NCBI GenBank assembly: GCA_021776735.1
Contig: JAJFFH010000058.1
Coordinates: 1-64,000, forward strand
Direction: 5' to 3'
Source: Planctomycetota bacterium
GTDB lineage: Bacteria > Planctomycetota > PLA2
Length of the DNA stretch: 64,000 nt
Within the stretch, counting starts at the first letter, position 1; the number at the start of each line of letters is the position of its first letter. This document shows, piece after piece, positions 1 to 7,275 of this stretch. The notes under the pieces are model-generated. The model searched no databases. It was given only the letters and a program-made list of their open reading frames with translations, and was not told where the DNA came from. Made by a program: the position numbers and the translations under genes.

Positions 1-12
1 GGAAGCTTCAGG

Positions 13-147
13 TCCGGTTGGCGGAGAAACCGCCAACCGGATGAAGGGGGGCGGACGGGGCAAGTGTCTTTTGGCTCAACGGCTCACGCCGTTGAGGCCT
101 CGCGGGGGGAGCGTCCGGTCCGGTTGGCGGGGGAACCGCCAACCGGA
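13..147. repeat. Cluster of three hairpins (two near-identical copies flanking a third)
   Basis: Positions 13-24 and 30-41 form a perfect 12-bp stem (TCCGGTTGGCGG / CCGCCAACCGGA) with a 5-nt loop. The same stem recurs at 119-130 and 136-147 with a different loop (GGGAA). Between them, 75-83 and 88-96 form a 9-bp stem (CTCAACGGC / GCCGTTGAG, loop TCAC). None is followed by a T-tract, so a repeat-element reading fits better than simple terminators. The cluster lies just downstream of the stop codon of the ATP-grasp gene. Confidence 0.75.
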
Positions 148-195
148 TGAACGGGGCGCTGGCGCCGAGTTCGTTTCACCGCTTAGCGATCCCCC

Positions 196-1281
196 CTACT
201 CCAACTGCGCCCGCACATAAGCCGCGCGCCGCGCCAGGGTCGCGCGGTCTTGGGCGGCCAGGGTGACGCGCGTTGAGATCCAGACGTCGCCGGCCTGGCA
301 GAGCGCCGCGCGGCGTTCCGGCGACAATTCGCGGGACAGGGGCCATTCCAGCGCGTGGCGCGCGGCGCCCACGCGCCGACCCAGCGGTTGCACGCCCGCG
401 ACGGCGGCCAACAGATCGGTAAACGGGTTCGACGCGGCGGCGACGGCGGACAGGCGCAGGGTCGCCGACATCCGCGGATTGACCTCGAGTAAAAAGACAT
501 CGCCGTCCCGCCTTCGCGCTCCACGCTCCGGCGCGGGTGAACCCGTCTGCTGTATCAGCTCGACCTCCACCGGACCACTCGGGCGCAGCGGCGCCAGATA
601 GTCCACGCACGCGCGGATCAAGTTCCGCGCCTCATCAGCGGGCGCCCACGGTGTCGCCGGGCAACGCCGCGTGCGCCGCGACGGATGGATGCCGCGCCGG
701 TCCGTCGGCCCCTTGGCCACGACCGGATACACGTTGCAACGCCCGTTGTGCCACATCATGTTCAGCGACAGCTCGGTCCCGGACAGGAACGGCTGGAACA
801 GGTAGCCCTCGTCGAGCAGACGCGCGCCGCGCACGCGCAAACGCGCCGGATCCGAAAAAACCTCGGAATCATCGCCGTCCGTTCCGTCATTCCGCTTCGC
901 CACGATCGCACCGCAACGCCCCGCAGCCAACTCCCCCACGGCGCGCTCAAGCGCGAAATCGGGCACGGCCCGCAACCCGGGAACGCGAGCCGCGCGCCGC
1001 GCCATCTTGGTCTTGTCGAGCCCGAGCTTGACGATCTCCTTGGGCTGCGCGACGACGGGCACTCCCAACCCGGCGACCGCCTCCGCCAGGCCGCGGTCGC
1101 GGCGCAGCGTCTCGTGACGGCTCAAGAACACGACGGCGACGGGGCGCAGTGCGGCGACGCGTTCGACAAGCCCGTCGGGCTCGAGCAATTCCACCGAAAA
1201 ACGCGGATCGCGCAAGAACTCCGGGAGCCACGCACGCCACGCGGGCGTGCCAAGAACGAGACCGACGCACGGTTGGGACAA
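196..1281 (-). CDS. ATP-grasp domain protein, substrate unknown
   Basis: A 361-residue protein with the layout of an ATP-grasp ligase. The nucleotide-binding lysine segment AIVAKRNDGTDGDD lies near residues 125-138, and the metal-binding segment FLLEVNPRMS at about 263-272. Such enzymes join a carboxylate to an amine or thiol with ATP, but the substrate cannot be told from sequence. The predicted start is TTG at 1281 with no ribosome-binding site. A -10-like TATCGT ends 9 nt upstream, which would suit a leaderless message. Residues about 244-261, in the loop just before the metal-binding strand, are encoded by a long copy of the dispersed ATCGCCGTCC repeat, so the repeat appears to have inserted in frame. 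A short copy lies at 871-882 in the same gene. Confidence 0.75.
   Translation of the reverse strand: MSQPCVGLVLGTPAWRAWLPEFLRDPRFSVELLEPDGLVERVAALRPVAVVFLSRHETLRRDRGLAEAVAGLGVPVVAQPKEIVKLGLDKTKMARRAARVPGLRAVPDFALERAVGELAAGRCGAIVAKRNDGTDGDDSEVFSDPARLRVRGARLLDEGYLFQPFLSGTELSLNMMWHNGRCNVYPVVAKGPTDRRGIHPSRRTRRCPATPWAPADEARNLIRACVDYLAPLRPSGPVEVELIQQTGSPAPERGARRRDGDVFLLEVNPRMSATLRLSAVAAASNPFTDLLAAVAGVQPLGRRVGAARHALEWPLSRELSPERRAALCQAGDVWISTRVTLAAQDRATLARRAAYVRAQLE
497..554 (+). repeat. Long-form copy of the ATCGCCGTCC dispersed repeat
   Basis: It reads ACATCGCCGTCC, then a 36-nt GC-rich segment, then the distal half CGTCTGCTG. The segment contains CGGGTGAACCCG, a perfect small hairpin. It is inside the ATP-grasp gene and in frame, encoding a basic linker (QQTGSPAPERGARRRDGD). 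Confidence 0.85.
871..882 (+). repeat. ATCGCCGTCCGT dispersed motif, in coding sequence
   Basis: Exact 12-mer inside the ATP-grasp gene, read on the strand opposite to the gene. The flank lacks the usual downstream GCTK extension. Confidence 0.7.
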
Positions 1282-1319
1282 CGTGTGCGCACGATACCCG
1301 AATGCGGGCGAGGGGATAG

Positions 1320-1347
1320 AGGGGGCCCGGGGGGAAAGGGGGCGCCC
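1320..1347 (+). repeat. G-run motif
   Basis: AGGGGGCCCGGGGGG followed by another five-G run, between the ATP-grasp and TPR genes. It is a member of the C-run/G-run family and could form a G-quadruplex on the plus strand. Confidence 0.6.
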
Positions 1348-1350
1348 GGC

Positions 1351-2511
1351 CTACTCGGACTCGGACTGCTCGAGCTGCTTGAAGCGCCGACGCTGCTGCC
1401 GGAGCATTTCGAGATCGTCTTCGGTCGCACGCACGGGTTCCGGCAGGCGATCGAGGCAACTGTCGATCTCGACAATGCGGGCGGCGGCCATCTCGGCCTG
1501 CAAGGCGCGCGCCTCCTCGGCCTCGGCCGAGCCGGGAGCGCACAGGGGGATAAGCTCGGACGCAAAGCGCAGCACGGCGCCGTCCCCAAGCACCGCCCGG
1601 TTCACGCGCAGCTCGTCCAGGAGCTCGCGTAACCGCTCCTGAGCCGCGTCGGGTCCGTCGCGTTTCACGGTCAGACGCACGGCGACGCTCTCGATGAGAA
1701 TGTCGAAGTCCGGACGCGAGAGCTGTCCGGCGCGCGCCTCGCGCAACGACTCGTCGGCCGCTTCGAGGTCGCCGAGTTGGATCAGATACTCCGCGCGGTG
1801 CACATGCGCCTCGATCGCGTACGGCTTCATTTCCGGACGCCGATCGACGAGTTTCTGAAACTCTTCCAGTCGCGCGAGGGCGGCTTCCGGATCCCCGCTC
1901 ACCGCCGCCAGGGCCGATGCATAGCCGTGATGCAGAATACGCAGCGTCGTCGCCGAGGGCTGCTCCATGCCGACAAGCGCGGCGCCCAGACTGTCGAGCG
2001 CCGCGGCCATCCGCGCCGGATCGAGAATGTCGTTGTACGCGCCGACGACGTGCAGCCACGCCGCGGCACGCGCCGGCGCATGTCCGGTCAGCGAAGCCTC
2101 CGCCGCCACGTACCGGGCCAGCAAGAGCGCCTCGAACACGCGCTGCGACGTGCGATAGACCTGGGCGAGATTCGCGCCGGCACGCAGCCGCAGCCCGTCG
2201 TCCGCGCCGGGCGGCGCCTCCACGAACGCGCGCTTGTACCAGTGCTCCGCGTCGTCGAAGTCGCAGCGATCTTGGGCCAGGGATCCGAGCGCATACGCGC
2301 AAGCCAGCCGCACGCGCGGACCGCCGAGCTGCATCCCGCCGCGAAAGACACCGGCCAGCTCTTGCGGCAGGTCCCGGCACCGCGCCAGCCAACCGAGGCG
2401 CTCGCGGTCACGCGGCCCGATGCGCGCACGAAGCAGCGCGTAAATCTGCACCGCCTTGTCGGGCTCGGTCTCCCTCAGGCGATCTGCATCGGCCAGCGTC
2501 GGTATCCCCAT
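1351..2511 (-). CDS. TPR-like repeat protein
   Basis: A 386-residue, alanine- and arginine-rich, all-helical protein. Repeated helix pairs such as AYALGSLAQDRCDFDDAEHW and RAEYLIQLGDLEAADESL have the spacing of tetratricopeptide repeats. No signal peptide or membrane segment is seen, so it is probably cytoplasmic. The start ATG at 2511 is preceded by GCAGGAC, a weak ribosome-binding site. The C-terminus becomes a charged helix (about residues 345-386). It sits between the ATP-grasp gene and queA on the same strand, separated from both by short spacers that hold G-run motifs. TPR proteins usually act as protein-binding scaffolds; no specific role can be assigned. Confidence 0.7.
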   Translation of the reverse strand: MGIPTLADADRLRETEPDKAVQIYALLRARIGPRDRERLGWLARCRDLPQELAGVFRGGMQLGGPRVRLACAYALGSLAQDRCDFDDAEHWYKRAFVEAPPGADDGLRLRAGANLAQVYRTSQRVFEALLLARYVAAEASLTGHAPARAAAWLHVVGAYNDILDPARMAAALDSLGAALVGMEQPSATTLRILHHGYASALAAVSGDPEAALARLEEFQKLVDRRPEMKPYAIEAHVHRAEYLIQLGDLEAADESLREARAGQLSRPDFDILIESVAVRLTVKRDGPDAAQERLRELLDELRVNRAVLGDGAVLRFASELIPLCAPGSAEAEEARALQAEMAAARIVEIDSCLDRLPEPVRATEDDLEMLRQQRRRFKQLEQSESE

Positions 2512-2550
2512 GTCCTGCGTCTTGTCTGATCGGAATCTGGCCAGGTGGGT

Positions 2551-2570
2551 TTAGGGGGCCCGGGGGCAGC
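2551..2570 (+). repeat. G-run motif (TTAGGGGGCCCGGGGGCAGC)
   Basis: This 20-mer in the spacer between the TPR gene and queA recurs exactly at 14128-14147 inside another gene. It belongs to the C-run/G-run dispersed family. Confidence 0.7.
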
Positions 2571-2604
2571 GCCGATGGCACTGTCCCGATTTGAGACGCA
2601 GTGC

Positions 2605-3624
2605 TTACCGAAACGCGAGCATCGCGTCGCCGTAGCTGAAGAAGCGGTAGTTGCGTTCCAGCGCGTGGGCGTACGCGGACTTCAGGCGGTCGAGGCCGAT
2701 GAACGCGGCCACGAGGAGCAGCAGGCTGCTCTGGGGAACATGGAAGTTGGTCAGCAAGACATCGACGACTTCGAGCTCCCGTCCGGGGTACAAAAACAGC
2801 TTGGTACGTCCGCGGGCGGCACGAACGCCGCCGGTGCGATGCAGGGTTTCCAGCACGCGCGTCGTCGTTGTACCGACGGCCACGATGCGGCCCTTGCACG
2901 AACGGATGCGTTCGGCCGCTTTTTCGGTGACCTCGAACTCCTCCTCGTGCATGACGTGGTCCTCGACCCGCTCGCAGTCGATCGGCTGGAACGTCCCGTA
3001 TCCGACGTGCAGTGTCACGGCGACTGGATCCAGCCGCTTGAGCAGTTCCGGCGTGAAGTGCAGCCCCGCCGTGGGCGCGGCCGCGGAACCGCCTTCGCGC
3101 GCGTAGACCGTTTGGTAGCGCGCCTTGTCCCGGGGCACGTCCGGCCGTTTGATGTAGGGCGGAAGCGGCACGTGCCCGACGCGCTCCAGAAGCGCTTCGA
3201 GGTTCTCGGCGTCGCCGCAAAAGTCCCCGCCCCCCTCAAAACCAACGCGCCAGATGGCCCCCCCATCCGGACGTTCCAGAAGCGTGGCGACCAGATCTCC
3301 GTCCGTCTCGATGCGTTCGCCCGGTCGCAGGCGCTTGTTGGCGCGCACGAGCGCGTGGTACGCACCGCCCGGCTCCCGGCGCAGCAAGAGGAACTCGGCC
3401 CGCCCGCCGGTGGCTCGCCGTCCGTAGAGCCGGGCGGCGCGGACTCGGGTGTCATTGATCACCACGAGGTCATCGGGCTCGAGCAGGTCAGGCAGGTCCG
3501 CGACGACACGGTCTTCCAGTCCGCTGTGGCGGGCTACGAGCAGGCGTGCCGCGTCCCGGGGCGTCGCCGGCTCCGAAGCGATCCGGTCCGGCGGCAGGTC
3601 GTACGCGAAATCCTGTAACCGCAA
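2605..3624 (-). CDS. queA: S-adenosylmethionine:tRNA ribosyltransferase-isomerase
   Basis: QueA transfers and isomerises the ribosyl part of SAM onto 7-aminomethyl-deazaguanine in tRNA, giving epoxyqueuosine. The 339 residues match the usual family length of about 340-360. Family segments are visible: VVINDTRVRAARLYGRR near residue 53, LPPYIKRPD near 152, AAPTAGLHFTPELL near 177, HVGYGTFQPI near 201 and VAVGTTTTRVLE near 248. The predicted start is TTG at 3624. A TAGCAT hexamer ends 10 nt before it and no clear ribosome-binding site is seen. It is divergent from the adjacent glycosyltransferase gene, with only 10 bp between the two starts. No other queuosine gene is present in the window. Confidence 0.95.
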   Translation of the reverse strand: MRLQDFAYDLPPDRIASEPATPRDAARLLVARHSGLEDRVVADLPDLLEPDDLVVINDTRVRAARLYGRRATGGRAEFLLLRREPGGAYHALVRANKRLRPGERIETDGDLVATLLERPDGGAIWRVGFEGGGDFCGDAENLEALLERVGHVPLPPYIKRPDVPRDKARYQTVYAREGGSAAAPTAGLHFTPELLKRLDPVAVTLHVGYGTFQPIDCERVEDHVMHEEEFEVTEKAAERIRSCKGRIVAVGTTTTRVLETLHRTGGVRAARGRTKLFLYPGRELEVVDVLLTNFHVPQSSLLLLVAAFIGLDRLKSAYAHALERNYRFFSYGDAMLAFR

Positions 3625-3634
3625 AACGTGCAGT

Positions 3635-5179
3635 ATGCTAACGCGACTTGGCGTGACGACGTTCCAGTTCCTTTTGCTCGCCCTTTACGTACCCATAACG
3701 CTGCTGCTGGCCGCGTATGGGCTGCATCGTGCCCACATGCTTGTCGAGTACGTACGCGTACGCAAGAAGAACCCGTCGCCGAAGGGCCGGTTCGAGGAGC
3801 TGCCGACAATCCTCGTCCAGGTTCCGGTCTTCAACGAGCGCGGGGTTGTCAATCGCATCCTCGACGCCTGCGCGAAGTTCGACTACCCGCACGATCGGCT
3901 GCGCATCCAGGTGCTCGACGACTCGACGGACGACACGGTCGAGATCAGCGCTGCCGCCGTCGAACGGCTTCGCGCACAGGGCATCGACGCGGTCCAGATC
4001 ACGCGCTCGAACCGGCAGGGCTTCAAGGCGGGCGCGCTCAAGAACGCGCTGACCTTCGACGACTCCGAGTTCGTCATCATCTTCGACGCCGACTTCCTCC
4101 CGTCACCGGGCGTGCTGAAGGAGATGATCCACTACTTCACGGACGACGAGATCGGCATGGTGCAGTGCCGCTGGGAGCACCTGAACCTCGAGCGCAACCT
4201 CTTGACGCGCCTGCAGAGCTTCTTCATCGACGGGCACTTCATCATCGAGAACTGCTACCGGCACCGGACCGGCCGCTTCTTCAACTTCAACGGCACCGCC
4301 GGGATGTGGCGCCGCAAGTGCATCGACGATGCGGGCGGCTGGTCGTCGCTCTCCATCGCCGAGGACACCGAAATCTCGTTTCGCGCCTTCGTCAAGGGCT
4401 GGAAGTTCGTGCTCCTGCGCGACAACACGGTCCCGGCGGAGCTGCCGACAACCGTCGATGCCTACAAGAGCCAGCAGCACCGCTGGGCCAAGGGCTACAC
4501 CGAAATCCTGCGCGCCCACTTCCCGATGATCCTGAACGCCCCGATCACGCTGAAGGCGAAGATCGAGGCGACCATGATGTTGTCGAACCACTTCGCGTTC
4601 CTGCTGATGGGCGTCCTGACGATCCTGCACCTGCCGCTCGTGCTCGTGCGCACGTCGTTTCATCCCACCGCGGCGCAGCAGCTCATGGACCTGCTCGGAC
4701 TCACGCTCGTCGTCTTTGCGTTTTTTGCGTTCTACATCATCAGCACGATCGAGGCGGGCCGTCTCAGTCTGAGACGCCTGCTGCACATCCCACTCGTCCT
4801 CGGCCTCGGCATGGCCCTGATGGTCAACTCGTCGCGCGCGGTTATCGAGGCGCTGTTCGGCGTGAAGACCGGATTCGTGCGCACCCCGAAGGAGGGCGAG
4901 GCAAAAAAGAAGAGCTACAAGGCCGTGGCGGGGCTCGGGCAGGCACTGGTCGAGGTCGCTTTTGGCTTTTACCTGCTCTTTTCGTGCGTCTACCTGGGCG
5001 CGCGCGGCAACCTCTGGGGCGCCCCGCTCAACCTCTGTGTCGCGTTCGGATTCCTCTATCTGGGCCTGAATACGCTGCGCGCGATGTGGGCCCCCGCTGA
5101 AGTGCCGGAAGGCGCCGCCGACACGGGCGACGATCTGGCCTCGCCGCCGGTCGAAACTTCGCCGTCCACGGCGGGTTAA
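3635..5179 (+). CDS. Membrane GT2 glycosyltransferase (cellulose-synthase-like)
   Basis: About 514 residues from ATG 3635. An N-terminal membrane helix (FLLLALYVPITLLLAAYGL) is followed by a GT2 catalytic domain with VPVFNERGVV, the LDDSTDDT and FDADFLP aspartate motifs, EDTEIS and the QQHRWAKG (QxxRW) motif. This set is typical of processive beta-glycosyltransferases. Four or more C-terminal membrane segments follow, and the tail is acidic and proline-rich. No cyclic-di-GMP-binding PilZ domain is present. It resembles the GT2 half of the DUF547 fusion at 51721-54009, including the GFVRTPKEGE / TFVRTPKQG segment, so the two are probably paralogues. The product sugar is unknown. Confidence 0.88.
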   Translation: MLTRLGVTTFQFLLLALYVPITLLLAAYGLHRAHMLVEYVRVRKKNPSPKGRFEELPTILVQVPVFNERGVVNRILDACAKFDYPHDRLRIQVLDDSTDDTVEISAAAVERLRAQGIDAVQITRSNRQGFKAGALKNALTFDDSEFVIIFDADFLPSPGVLKEMIHYFTDDEIGMVQCRWEHLNLERNLLTRLQSFFIDGHFIIENCYRHRTGRFFNFNGTAGMWRRKCIDDAGGWSSLSIAEDTEISFRAFVKGWKFVLLRDNTVPAELPTTVDAYKSQQHRWAKGYTEILRAHFPMILNAPITLKAKIEATMMLSNHFAFLLMGVLTILHLPLVLVRTSFHPTAAQQLMDLLGLTLVVFAFFAFYIISTIEAGRLSLRRLLHIPLVLGLGMALMVNSSRAVIEALFGVKTGFVRTPKEGEAKKKSYKAVAGLGQALVEVAFGFYLLFSCVYLGARGNLWGAPLNLCVAFGFLYLGLNTLRAMWAPAEVPEGAADTGDDLASPPVETSPSTAG

Positions 5180-5211
5180 AGTCCGGCGTGCCAGCAACCA
5201 ATAAGAACCCG

Positions 5212-5259
5212 GGGGACTTGTGCGTCCCCGTGGAAGTGTTGTCCGGAAGTGTTGCCGGA
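5212..5259 (+). other. Two small hairpins ahead of the HD-GYP regulator gene
   Basis: GGGGAC (5212-5217) pairs with GTCCCC (5224-5229), and TCCGG (5242-5246) pairs with CCGGA (5255-5259). The 10-mer GGAAGTGTTG occurs twice, at 5232 and 5246. There is no T-tract. This may be a weak terminator after the glycosyltransferase gene or a leader structure. Confidence 0.35.
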
Positions 5260-5283
5260 TAGTTGTTGGAGACCCTGCCAGGA

Positions 5284-6414
5284 ATGACTGGGCCGTTTCG
5301 AATTCTCTGCGTCGACGACGAGCCGATGATCCGGGAGATCCTCAAGGAGACCCTGGAAAACGACGGCCACCACGTGACGGAAGCCGAACACGGCAAGGCC
5401 GCCCTCGAGCTCCTCGACCGCACCGACTTCGATCTCATCCTCACCGACGTCAAGATGCCGGTGATGGACGGCTTCACGCTGATGAAGAACCTCGGGGATC
5501 TGACCGACCAGATTCCCGTAATCGTCATCACGTCGTTCGGCGACATCGACAACGCGGTCGATGCCATTCGGCTCGGCGCGTACGACTACGTCGTCAAGCC
5601 CTTCAACATCTCGCAGGTGACCCTGTCGGTGAAGCGCGCGCTCGAACGGCGCCGCCTGCTGCTCGAAAACCTCCAGTACAAAAAGAGCCTTGAGCACAAG
5701 GTCGTCGAGAAGACGATCGACCTCATCCGCAAGAACAAGAAGCTCGAGCAGCAGGCGACGATGCTCGAGGGCCTCTTGCGCGACCTGCGCGAATCGTACG
5801 ACTCAACCCTGGACGCAATGGTGTCCGCGATCGAATCGCGCGACTGCGAAACCAAGCACCACTGTCGCCGCGTGCAGGCCTACGCGATGCTCGTCGGCCA
5901 CCGGCTGGGACTCACCCCCGAGGAACTCATGGACATGTCGTACGGCGCACTGCTGCACGACGTGGGCAAGATCGGCGTCCCCGACTCGATCCTCCTCAAG
6001 CCGGGCAAGCTCACCGAGGACGAGTGGACCGTGATGCGCAGCCACACGCGCATCGGCTACCAGATGATCTCGCGCATCAAGTTCCTCAGGGGTGCGGCGG
6101 ACATCGTCGCGCACCACCACGAACGCTGGGACGGCAAGGGCTACCCGAGCTGCATCGCGGGCGAGGAGATTCCGCTCGGCGCACGCATCTTCGCCGTCAT
6201 CGACACCTACGACGCGATCACGTCGAAGCGCCCGTACAAGGAAGCGCATTCGGTCCAGCACGCACGCGACGAGATCGCCCGCTGTTCCGGCACGCAGTTC
6301 GACCCGCGCATCGTCGGGGTCTTCCTGGAGATTCCCGACGAGGAACTGATGGCCGTCCGCGGTCGCGTCGAAGAGTCCAGCCGCGCCGATTCCGCCGCCA
6401 CCGCCGCGCTGTAG
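5284..6414 (+). CDS. Response regulator with HD-GYP output domain
   Basis: 376 residues from ATG 5284. The N-terminal receiver domain carries CVDDEP, the phospho-acceptor aspartate in LTDVKMP and VVKPFN. A coiled-coil linker spans about residues 120-165. An HD-GYP phosphodiesterase domain follows, with LLHDVGKIGVPDSIL, HTRIGYQMI, HHHERWDGKGYP and DTYDAITSKRPYK. HD-GYP domains usually hydrolyse cyclic-di-GMP, and the metal ligands and GYP triplet are intact, so activity is likely. It follows the GT2 glycosyltransferase gene by about 100 bp. Cyclic-di-GMP commonly controls exopolysaccharide synthesis, so a functional link is plausible but not shown. No partner kinase is adjacent. Confidence 0.93.
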   Translation: MTGPFRILCVDDEPMIREILKETLENDGHHVTEAEHGKAALELLDRTDFDLILTDVKMPVMDGFTLMKNLGDLTDQIPVIVITSFGDIDNAVDAIRLGAYDYVVKPFNISQVTLSVKRALERRRLLLENLQYKKSLEHKVVEKTIDLIRKNKKLEQQATMLEGLLRDLRESYDSTLDAMVSAIESRDCETKHHCRRVQAYAMLVGHRLGLTPEELMDMSYGALLHDVGKIGVPDSILLKPGKLTEDEWTVMRSHTRIGYQMISRIKFLRGAADIVAHHHERWDGKGYPSCIAGEEIPLGARIFAVIDTYDAITSKRPYKEAHSVQHARDEIARCSGTQFDPRIVGVFLEIPDEELMAVRGRVEESSRADSAATAAL

Positions 6415-6426
6415 AGCGCTTTGTTC

Positions 6427-7275
6427 ATGACGTCGTGGAGCATCGGCCCGATAGATACGCGTGGTCGTGAACAATGCGGGCCAAAGCCTTCCCGGATGGG
6501 AAAACAAGGCGCGAGGCAGCAAACGGGCGCGCCCGCGCCGAAGCGCAGGGCGCGAAGGCGGGACGGCGATGCCGAACACCTGGGGTGCCGACGCGCGCGC
6601 CGGCTCCTGTTCGTGTGGCTTGTGTCCGCCGCGGTGATCACGCTCGCGCCATTCGGGCCGCTGCGCGCCGCCCCCGCCCCCCTCCGTATGCTATTGCCCG
6701 GAGCCCACCATCTCGGCCTGTTCGACCTGTTCGCGAATGTCGCGCTGTTCTTGCCGTTCGGCGCGCTCGCCGTGCGCTCCGGCCAACGTCGCTGGTTCGC
6801 GATCCTCCTTGGCCTCGCGCTCACGCTCGGAATCGAGTCAACGCAGCGTTTCCTGGCACCGCGTTTTCCGAGCTGGCTCGACGTCGCCGCCAACACCGCG
6901 GGAGCGACGCTCGGCGCGCTGTGGTCGAACGCGCTGATCCGCGGCGCGCAGCGACTCGATCGCGCGCCGTTGCGCTGGCTGGCGCTGGCGGCGGGCACGC
7001 TCGGCGCCTTCATGTTGCTCCAGCGCTGGCCCGGAGGCGCGCGTTACACGGTCCTGTTGCCGTTTGCGTTCGCGGTCTTGGGCGCAAGCCTCGCCGCGGG
7101 CCTGTGGCGGCCGCCGCTCGCGTCGTTGCTGACGTTGCTGGGCGTCGTCACGGTATGCACGGCCTTCTGGGGACCGCCCGCGCCACTCCTGGTCGCGACA
7201 GTCCTGGGCGGCGCCGCGCTGGGCGCCTGGCCGTACGACATGCGGCCGGCTAGGGCACACGCACTTCCGCAATAG
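6427..7275 (+). CDS. VanZ-like membrane protein (first of two)
   Basis: A predicted membrane protein of up to 282 residues. The VanZ-family pattern is clear: LFDLFANVALFLPFGALAV, then TLGIESTQRFLAPRFPSWLDVAANTAGATLGAL, followed by several more hydrophobic helices. VanZ-like proteins are of uncertain biochemical role; VanZ itself gives low-level teicoplanin resistance. The start is uncertain: ATG 6427 or ATG 6496 are both possible. The stretch before the first membrane helix is encoded by a reverse-oriented long copy of the ATCGCCGTCC repeat (6519-6572), which gives a basic peptide nearly identical to that in the ATP-grasp protein. A second VanZ-like gene lies at 8718-9353. Confidence 0.8.
   Translation: MTSWSIGPIDTRGREQCGPKPSRMGKQGARQQTGAPAPKRRARRRDGDAEHLGCRRARRLLFVWLVSAAVITLAPFGPLRAAPAPLRMLLPGAHHLGLFDLFANVALFLPFGALAVRSGQRRWFAILLGLALTLGIESTQRFLAPRFPSWLDVAANTAGATLGALWSNALIRGAQRLDRAPLRWLALAAGTLGAFMLLQRWPGGARYTVLLPFAFAVLGASLAAGLWRPPLASLLTLLGVVTVCTAFWGPPAPLLVATVLGGAALGAWPYDMRPARAHALPQ
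6519..6572 (-). repeat. Long-form copy of the ATCGCCGTCC dispersed repeat
   Basis: Reverse orientation: CAGCAAACGG, a 36-nt GC-rich segment, then ACGGCGATG. The inner hairpin here is CGGGCGCGCCCG. It encodes QQTGAPAPKRRARRRDGD near the N-terminus of the VanZ-like protein, in the same reading frame as the copy at 497-554. Confidence 0.85.
6670..6682 (+). repeat. C-run motif in the VanZ-like gene
   Basis: GCCCCCGCCCCCC, encoding part of an alanine-proline loop. It is a member of the C-run/G-run family. Confidence 0.5.

Noticed and set aside
947..2392. Long arginine-rich open frame overlapping the ATP-grasp and TPR genes
   Set aside because: Composition (Arg, Ala, Gly, Pro only) and overlap with two clear genes show it is a GC-rich shadow frame.
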